NCBI RefSeq assembly: GCF_003086295.3
Contig: NC_092053.1
Coordinates: 116,332,445 to 116,396,444, forward strand
Length of the DNA stretch: 64,000 bases
Reading direction: 5' to 3'
Source of the DNA: Arachis hypogaea
Taxonomy: Eukaryota > Streptophyta > Magnoliopsida > Fabales > Fabaceae
The notes below the pieces were generated by a model. The model saw only the letters and a program-made list of their open reading frames with translations, searched no databases and was not told the origin of the DNA. This document shows, piece after piece, positions 56,723 through 64,000 of the stretch. Numbering within the stretch: position 1 is the stretch's first letter; each line of letters opens with the position of its first letter. The translations under genes were made by a program, and so were the position numbers.

Positions 56723-58951
56723 TGATGACATGTCATCATGTCATGTTTTTCTATGCTTTTTCATACAGGAAATTTATGATTAGTGCTTAAATATTGCATT
56801 CTTTGGTGCTTAAATGGTATATTTCTTTGATCTTTTGATTTGATAAACTTTGTAAGAAATAAGAAGAAAAAGAAGCAAAAAGAGCAGAAAATAAGCTAAA
56901 AAGAAGAAAAGAGGAATTTTGGGCACACTTTAAAGTTGGAGAACACTTTAGAGGCTTAGGCCACGCTTCTAAAAGCGTGGCCCATGACCAAATCAAGGAA
57001 GAGAAGCGTGGCCCAAAGGAAGAGAAGCGTGGCCCAAAGGAAGAAAAGCGTGGCTCAAAACAAAGAGCAAGAGAGGACAAAAAGCTTGAGCCAAAGTTTG
57101 CCTCAAACTTTAGCTCAAACTTTTGGGAGAAAAGCTTGAGCCAACGTTTGCCTCAAACTTTTTGGCAAACGTTGGCATCACAAAACAAACACCCTGGAGG
57201 AAAAAGCTTGCGCCAACGTTTTCCTCAAGCTTTTTGGCAAACGTTGGCGCCACACCACAACAGCCTGAAGGGGTATACTTCCAACAAGAATAACTTGAGC
57301 TACAGAGCTCCAAATGAGGTGATTCAAAAAGCAATGGAAAGTAGGAATCGAGAGCTTTCCAAGAATATATGGCACTGCATGGTGGACACTAAAATTGAGG
57401 GAGAAAACTGCCCCGAAATGAGCATAAATGAACATGGTGGCAACCTGCAGTGAGGCCAACTGACCTCTGCACCTTCGACGGAGTATAACTCGAGCTGTAG
57501 AGCTCCAAATGATGCGCTTCTAACGGAATTGGAAAGTAGACATTCAGGGCTTTCCAACAATTTATAATAATATGGGGTGGACAATATGTTTGAGCCTCCA
57601 GAACTGGCGTTTTCGACCACGTTTGAGGCAAACTTTACCTCAAACGCTGCACACCAAGGCCAGCGACCTTGTCCTCTTCAAATGAGCATAACTTGAGTTG
57701 TAGATGTCCAATTGAGGTGATTCCAATTGGGTTAGAAAGCTGACATTCAGAGCTTTCTAACCATATATAATAGTCTATAGTGGACATGAAATTTGCAACG
57801 TTGACAAGCAGACAAAGTAGTACCCCAACATGCATGCAAGAAGGCCCAATGTTTGGCTAAAAGTTTGACCTCAAACTTTAGCCCAAACGTTGGTAGCAGG
57901 AAATAAGGGCAGCTGGTATAAAAAGTTTGAGTAAAAGTTTGCCTCAAACTTTTACTCAAACTTTTACTCAAACTTTTATGATTCATGGCCCGGTTCACAA
58001 TGGGTTTCTCTCCAACTCCAAGAGCAATCAACAGAGGCTTTTGTCAACCCAATTCCATCAAGAGCAAGGGCCCAATTGACACCACTCAAAGGCACAAGAG
58101 ATAGTTAGAATAGAAATTTCATTTTAATTGTAATTTGTTTTGAATTTCATTTTCATTTTGTAAAAATGCCTATAAATAGGCATCTGTTTCATTTTTATTG
58201 GGGGGCGAGCTCCACTAGGGAGCATTAGGAATACAGAGCTCTCTCTCTTTAGTTTTCTTTTCTTTGTTTTTAAGTCTTGGGTGGAGAATTGAAGGTGTTC
58301 TGTTTCATTCTCCCTCTGAGATTTCTCTCTGTTTACTTGCTGCATAATTTGAAGGAATTGTGATTTGAATCAAAACTCTCTTTACTGCTTTTCTCTCTAT
58401 TTTCTTCTGCAATTATTCTCTGTTGGATCAAGGAAGGAATTGAGATCTAGACTTGGTCTCTAGTCTCATCCAACCCCTGAGATCTTCAACCTCTCATTCA
58501 GATTTTGCAATTGAGCCAAGTTGCTTTCTGTTTTAAATTTTTCAAGTGATTTTCCAAATCTGTTGAACCTACTACATCTTTTACTTCTCTGTTTGATTGC
58601 TATTTACACTTCCTTGTTTGCTTTCTTTAATTTCTCTGCACCCAATTCCCTTTACATTTGATGCAATTTACTTTTCTTGTCATTTAAGATTTTGCCAATT
58701 TACTTTTCTTGCAATTTAAGTTTCAATGCAATTTACTTTCTGCACTTTATAATTCCTTGTTATTTACATTCTGTTGCTTTAAGTTTCACCCAATCTCACT
58801 TCAATGTTAGCTTGACTAAAATAATCATCCACTAAAGTTGCTTGATCCATCAATCTCTGTGGGATCGACCTCACTCCCGTGAGTTTTATTACTTGATGCG
58901 ACCCGGTGCACTTGCCGGTGAGTTTTGTGTTGGATCGTTTTCCGCACATCA
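56723..58951 (+). repeat. 5' LTR of E6
   Basis: 2229 bp from TGATGACATG to CGCACATCA. It holds tandem AGAAGCGTGGCCCAA units (57001-57057), hairpins GCCAACGTTTGCC/GGCAAACGTTGGC (57140-57176), three copies of the GAGCT...CTTTCC module (57291-57387, 57484-57582, 57687-57785), a 21-bp perfect stem (57921-57965) and a TATA box. Small minus-strand open frames repeat in the 3' LTR and are not genes. Confidence 0.9.
58167..58182 (+). promoter_or_regulatory. TATA box of the E6 LTR inside a 7-bp palindrome
   Basis: TGCCTATAAATAGGCA: arms TGCCTAT and ATAGGCA enclose the TATA core 58171-58178. The 3' LTR has the same at 63563-63578. Confidence 0.6.
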
Positions 58952-58957
58952 AGTTTT

Positions 58958-58977
58958 TGGCGCCGTTGCCGGGGATT
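58958..58977 (+). promoter_or_regulatory. Primer binding site of E6 (tRNA-Asp)
   Basis: TGGCGCCGTTGCCGGGGATT, six bases after the LTR end, identical to E2. Confidence 0.9.
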
Positions 58978-59138
58978 GATTTAGATCAACAATGATTAAG
59001 TGGGTGAGAAGTCTAGATTAAGCATTTTCTTTGTTTTTGTTCTTGAAACCAAGGTGTTTGTGTTTTTGCCTCACTAAGCAAATATCATCTGAAACATGAA
59101 TTTCAATTTTATTTGGTGTTGTGTTTTACAAAATTCAA

Positions 59139-60308
59139 ATGGAGTTCAACTCATCTTATGATCAAACAAATTTTATGGGATATTACCCACCATCACCAAT
59201 CTCTAATGGTGGCTGGGAATATCACCAAGAGAATACACATTCTGAGCACTCCAATTCATGGAGATTTGCTTCAGAGACACAAGATGAGCAAGAAAATCAT
59301 ATGGGATATCTTCCTCCACCACAAAATGATGCAAGTTGCTATTCTAATGATGGCTGGGGGGAGCAAAACTAGAAAACAGTTGAGAGCCCATATTCCACTT
59401 ATCAAGAGCCATCTTCACTCGAACGTACTATCAATTCACTTATACAAAATTTTCCAACCTCACCTTCTAGTTCTTCATCTGAAAATTCTTCATCACTGGA
59501 CTTTGTCTCCACACAAAATCCTTGCGAAAACTCACCACCCACACAAACTTCCATGAACCAAAGACTCTCAAATCTTGAGTCCATGCTCAAAAGACTTGCG
59601 GAGGAGAAAGAGAAATACCAGAAAGAACAAGAGAACTCCATCAAAAACATGGAAGTACAGTTAGGCAAATTATTGAGTGCAATGAAGAAGAAGGAAAAAC
59701 AAGAGGAAGAGGCTACTGAGTCAAGTGAATTCTTAGTGAAAAAGAAAGAGGTGGTGGAAATAGCTGAAAATGAAACTGCACTTGAGGTGACAAAAGAACC
59801 TGAACACTCACAACCTCCTCAAACCCCCCTGGACCAAAAAATCTCAACAATTGAATCTGAGATTAAAAGATATGAAGAGGAGATGAAGAAATGTTGGGAA
59901 GATCAACAAACCTCCTCCATGAAAGAGCTATTAAAACAAATGTTGAGTGTAAAAGAGGAAGTGGAGGAGCAAGAAGGTGAGGAAGTCATTCCAAACTCAA
60001 GTGAGGCAGAGAAGTACATGAAGGAGGAGTTCATGGAACCACCAGTTCAAAAGGCTTTGGATGAATACAAAACTCCAATAATCATACAACAACCAAGTCT
60101 TGAATCCAAAGGAGTGAAGGCAACTAGCAAGAGCACCAATCCTGTCCCTTATCCAGCAAGCAAGATCAATCAAGCCAATTGCAAAAGAAAGCTTGCTGAG
60201 GAAAAGCCAAGACAAGGGATAGTAGCTGAATCTTCTCCTCCCTTGAGGTCATTCCTCTTGACAAACTGGAAGAAGAGGAAGAAAGTGAAAGACAACATGT
60301 CAAGCTAA
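59139..60308 (+). pseudogene. gag-derived ORF of E6 with one in-frame stop
   Basis: Frame from ATG 59139 (MEFNSSYDQTNFMGYYPP) to TAA 60306-60308, 390 codons with both stops, with TAG at 59370-59372. The N-terminal part repeats MGYYPPSP...SNGGWEYHQ and MGYLPPPQN...SNDGWGEQN, so it looks like an internal duplication. The segment SIKNMEVQLGKLLSAMKK matches the region after the gag core in E1 and E2 ([15 protein letters not shown]). The rest is a Glu/Lys-rich coiled coil followed by a basic tail. There is no gag core, zinc knuckle or enzyme domain. It may be only a gag remnant or an accessory particle protein; it is not a host gene. Confidence 0.7.
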
Positions 60309-62080
60309 TGACACTAAAAGAGCACTTGTTGGGAGGTAACCCAACCGTAGGTAACATTTTTTTTTCTCTGCTTTATTTTCTTTCTTTGCTTTGTTTAAAT
60401 TCAATAAATTGGCATATGGTTACATTCTAAGTTTGGTGTTGCCCTGCAACAAACTGTTTTCCATCTTCATGGATGATTGCATCAATTTTACATGAAAGTG
60501 ACACACCAAGATTCTAAGTTTGGTGTGCCACCTATTTTTCTATGCAAATCATTCAGCAACACCACTTGTCTGCATAACCATAATGTCTTTGCAGTGTTAA
60601 TTTTCTTTTGGTTTGATATTGTGTTACTCTATTTACTTTAGTTAATTCTTTGTTTTTAATGCTTTCATTTTAGTTTGCTTATTTACTATGTTTGTTAATA
60701 CATTACTAAGAGAGCTTTATACATGACAGATTCTTGGCTTGGTGATTGTATTCAACATATAACAGTTTCTTTCGTTTAGTTTTATTTCAAATAAATTGAC
60801 ATGTGGTTGCATTCTAAGTTTGGTGTTGCTATGCAACAAAATTTGGTTCTAATCCTTACAAGATACTTGCATTAATTCTAAGTGAAAGTGTCACACTAAG
60901 TTTGGTGTGCCACTTATTCTTTATGCAAAGTATTATGCTCACCTTCTTAAGTTTGCAATCACAATGTCTCTGTCTCTTGTGCCTTGATTATTATCTTTAA
61001 TTTTGCTTGCTTAGAACACATGTACTACTAACTTTTCATTGTGTAAGACACTCATGATCCATCTTAGCCCCATAGCCATGGTTCTAATTGTTGCTTGAGG
61101 ATGAGCAAGCATTCTGAGTTTGGCAAGGGAAGGAGGAAGAATAGAGGAAAAAGGACAACAATAATGAAGATGAACTACAAGGTTGTAGAGTTCCTTTTCT
61201 CCTCATTTGTTTCCAGCACTTAAATTGCATGATTGTCTTCATCCTTTCTGTTTACATGTGTGTATGAATAAAGCATGACTTGAATCTTGATTTGCAACAT
61301 GGTGCTGTGTCATTATGATTACCAACTTGAGTTTTGTGAATTCAAAAGCAACAAAGTATCATGATCATAAACAAACAAGGCATTAAAGAAGATTTTAGCA
61401 TGTGCATAAAAGTATTGGGAAGCGAGTATGTTTGATTTTTGCTTAATTGCATTAGATTTTATTTAATTGAAGTTTTCATCTAGCACATTTTGTGAAATCT
61501 TTTAAAATCATGAAAACCTTGAAAGCAAATGCAAAATAAAGCAAGAAAAGAAAAAGGGAAAGAATGAGAAAGTTGAAGGCTCTGAGTACCAATGGCAATT
61601 TATTTGTTAAGTGCTTGTGGTGTTTATGTATCAAGCCAAATGCTTGAAAACAAAACACTTAGAAGTCAATGTTAGGCTCAAAGTGCAAAAGCACTCCCTC
61701 AAAGCTCAAGGCTCTGAGCATCAATGATTAGAGAGTCAAGAAAAGAAAAGAAACAAATGAGCTTAATGAAGTCCTCTAATCAAATGCTTGTGGTGCTTAT
61801 GTATCAAGTGGTAATACTTGAAAACAAAGCATTTAGAAGTCGTAGCTTTGTTATCAACTCATGGGGCAAAGCACCCATAAGGAGAAGCTAATAAAAAAAT
61901 CAAAAGCTTGTTTCAAGGAAGAAATATAAGAGAAAGACTTCATAAATTGAGCTAGATGGAAGCATCAATCATTTACATTTCTTTTGTGATTGTAGCATGC
62001 TTAGAAAACTAGCTTACCATGAACATTGAGTTGCTATTCTTCTTACCTTGGATTGTCAATCTCTATTGCATGATTCTTTT
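60309..62080 (+). other. E6 3' untranslated region
   Basis: No gene. It has AAGTTTGGTGT copies at 60429, 60517, 60816 and 60898, and two copies of a block CTCTGAG...CTTGTGGTG...TATGTATCAAG...CTTGAAAACAAA (about 61578-61668 and 61706-61846) also found in E2. A purine-rich tract lies at 61525-61575. Confidence 0.6.
61091..61124 (+). promoter_or_regulatory. Upstream copy of the stem-loop module in E6
   Basis: TTGCTTG / TGAGCAA around loop AGGA (61098-61101); all seven pairs are Watson-Crick or G-U in RNA. It is followed seven bases later by the degenerate tract GAGTTTGG. Confidence 0.5.
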
Positions 62081-62117
62081 CTTGCTTGGGGACAAGCAAG
62101 GTTTAAGTTTGGTGTTG
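62081..62117 (+). promoter_or_regulatory. Stem-loop plus pre-LTR tract of E6
   Basis: Perfect 8-bp stem CTTGCTTG / CAAGCAAG with loop GGGA (62089-62092), four bases, then AAGTTTGGTGTTG directly before the 3' LTR at 62118. Confidence 0.75.
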
Positions 62118-64000
62118 TGATGACATGTCATCATGTCATGTTTTTCTATGCTTTTTCATACAAGAAATTTATGATTAGTGCTTAAATATTGCATTCTTTG
62201 GTGCTTAAATGGTATATTTCTTTGATCTTTTGATTTGATAAACTTTGTAGGAAATAAGAAGAAAAAGAAGCAAAAAGAGCACAAAATAAGCTAAAAAGAA
62301 GAAAAGAGGAATTTTGGGCACACTTTGAAGTTGGAGCACACTTTGGAGGCTTAGGCCACGCTTCTAAAAGCGTGGCCCATGACCAAATCAAGGAAGAGAA
62401 GTGTGGCCCAAAGGAAGAGAAGCGTGGCCCAAAGGAAGAAAAGCGTGGCTCAAAACAAAGAGCAAGAGAGGACAAAAAGCTTGAGCCAAAGTTTGCCTCA
62501 AACTTTAGCTCAAACTTTTGGAAGAAAAGCTTGAGCCAACGTTTGCCTCAAACTTTTTGGCAAACGTTGGCATCACAAAACAAACACCCTGGAGGAAAAA
62601 GCTTGCGCCAACGTTTGCCTCAAGCTTTTTGGCAAACGTTGGCGCCACACCACAACAGCCTGAAGGGGGTATACTTCCAACAAGAATAACTTGAGCTACA
62701 GAGCTCCAAATGAGGTGATTCAAAAAGCAATGGAAAGTAGGAATCGAGAGCTTTCCAAGAATATATGGCACTGTATGGTGGACACTAAAATTGAGGGAGA
62801 AAACTGCCCCGCAATGAGCATAAATGAACATGGTGGCAACCTGCAGTGAGGCCAACTGACCTCTGCACCTTCGACGGAGTATAACTCGAGCTGTAGAGCT
62901 CCAAATGATGCGCTTCTAACGGAATTGGAAAGTAGACATTCAGAGCTTTCCAAAAATGTATAATAGTATGGGGTGGACAATATGTTTGAGCCTCCAGAAC
63001 TGGCGTTTTCGACCACATTTGAGGCAAACTTTACCTCAAACGCTGCACACCAAGGCCAGCGACCTTGTCCTCTTCAAATGAGCATAACTTGAGTTGTAGA
63101 TGTTCAATTGAGGTGATTCCAATTGGGTTAGAAAGCTGACATTCAGAGCTTTCTAACCATATATAATAGTCTATAGTGGACATGAAATTTGCAACGTTGA
63201 CAAGCAGACAAAGTAGTACCCCAACATGCATGCAAGAAGGCCCAACGTTTGGCTAAAAGTTTGACCTCAAACTTTAGTCCAAACGTTGGTAGCAGCAAAT
63301 AAGGGAAGCTGGTATAAAAAGTTTGAGTAAAAGTTTGCCTCAAACTTTTACTCAAACTTTTACTCAAACTTTTATGATTCATGGCCCGGTTCACAATGGG
63401 TTTCTCTCCAACTCCAAGAGCAATCAACAGAGGCTTTTGTCAACCCAATTCCATCAAGAGCAAGGGCCCAATTGACACCACTCAAAGGCACAAGAGATAG
63501 TTAGAATAGAAATTTCATTTTAATTGTAATTTGTTTTGAATTTCATTTTCATTTTGTAAAAATGCCTATAAATAGGCATCTGTTTCATTTTTATTGGGGG
63601 GCGAGCTCCACTAGGGAGCATTAGGAATACAGAGCTCTCTCTCTTTAGTTTTCTTTTCTTTGTTTTTAAGTCTTGGGTGGAGAATTGAAGGTGTTCTGTT
63701 TCATTCTCCCTCTGAGATTTCTCTCTGTTTACTTGCTGCATAATTTGAAGGAATTGTGATTTGAATCAAAACTCTCTTTACTGCTTTTCTCTCTATTTTC
63801 TTCTGCAATTATTCTCTGTTGGATCAAGGAAGGAATTGAGATCTAGACTTGGTCTCTAGTCTCATCCAACCCCTGAGATCTTCAACCTCTCATTCAGATT
63901 TTGCAATTGAGCCAAGTTGCTTTCTGTTTTAAATTTTTCAAGTGATTTTCCAAATCTGTTGAACCTACTACATCTTTTACTTCTCTGTTTGATTGCTATT
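62118..64000 (+). repeat. 3' LTR of E6, truncated by the window end
   Basis: First 1883 bp of the LTR, collinear with the 5' LTR at an offset of 5395-5396. The second hairpin is perfect here (GCGCCAACGTTTGCC / GGCAAACGTTGGCGC near 62606-62644). Confidence 0.9.

Larger units (their letters stand above)
56723..64000 (+). mobile_element. E6: non-autonomous Athila-like LTR element, 3' end beyond the window
   Basis: 5' LTR 56723-58951, tRNA-Asp primer site, a 3.2-kb internal region with one gag-derived ORF, and a 3' LTR from 62118 that is cut by the window end (about 350 bp missing if equal in length). There is no protease, RT or integrase. Over the compared 1.9 kb the two LTRs differ at about 22 positions (about 1.2%). 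It shares LTR, UTR and stem-loop modules with E2. Confidence 0.88.

Noticed and set aside
57178..58031. Clusters of minus-strand open frames of 66-98 codons, repeated at 62505-63427
   Set aside because: All lie in the E6 LTR, overlap one another in several frames and repeat with the LTR.
1..64000. CRISPR arrays, bacterial operons, ribosome binding sites, tRNA or rRNA genes
   Set aside because: The sequence is plant nuclear DNA. The tRNA-like matches found are primer binding sites complementary to tRNA 3' ends, not tRNA genes, and the spaced palindrome arrays lack CRISPR organisation.

Overview
This is a repeat-dense stretch of a plant nuclear genome. The base composition, the plant-type LTR retrotransposons with a tRNA-Asp primer site, the PIF/Harbinger, CACTA and Mutator-like elements and one broken patatin-like exon all point to a dicot. 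From memory (not checked by search), the LTR that starts TGATGAGCGGATAATTTATA resembles the peanut FIDEL/Feral retrotransposons, so a legume, probably Arachis, is the best guess. No intact host gene was found.

Layout. 1-4961: 5' part of a minus-strand Ty3/gypsy element (E1) with an open gag running off the window edge. 4962-5553: truncated GC-rich LTR-like piece. 5554-11912: AT-rich DNA with four small DNA elements (7054-7397, 8406-9257, 9585-10311, 11323-11890) and a broken patatin-like exon (7579-7766). 11914-52121: a PIF/Harbinger transposon (E5, TSD TTA) that has become the host of a four-level nest. A long-LTR retrotransposon without genes (E4, 14320-50412, TSD CGAAA) lies between its two genes. 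A gag-protease-only FIDEL/Feral-like element (E2, 23602-47637, TSD ATCTG) lies in the 3' LTR of E4. A nearly intact Athila-like element (E3, 29466-42580, TSD AACTC) lies in the gag-protease gene of E2. 52456-56299: a CACTA-type element holding two Tourist-like elements. 56723-64000: a second non-autonomous Athila-like element (E6), its 3' LTR cut by the window end.

Counting substitutions by eye, LTR divergence is about 0.5% for E3, 1.2% for E2, 1.4% for E4 and 1.2% for E6, which agrees with the nesting order. E3 carries gag, protease, reverse transcriptase, RNase H, integrase and a third ORF, with a single frameshift at the gag/pol junction. E1, E2 and E6 use the same type of primer site, and E2 and E6 lack polymerase genes, so such elements could use enzymes from an autonomous relative. 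E4 uses a different primer (initiator Met tRNA) and belongs to another lineage.

Most interesting observation: all four LTR elements whose 3' end is visible (E2, E3, E4, E6) have a short stem-loop 4-7 bases upstream of the polypurine/pre-LTR tract. The stem sequences differ but stay paired, and the loop is always AGGA, GGGA or AGGG. E2, E3 and E6 each have a second copy of the same stem-loop-plus-tract module further upstream. Other signals: covarying stem-loops between primer site and gag; a triplicated LTR-end/primer-site unit in E2; palindrome arrays repeated in LTRs and UTRs; a shared LTR module; and MSA-like (AACGG) repeats in front of both Harbinger genes.
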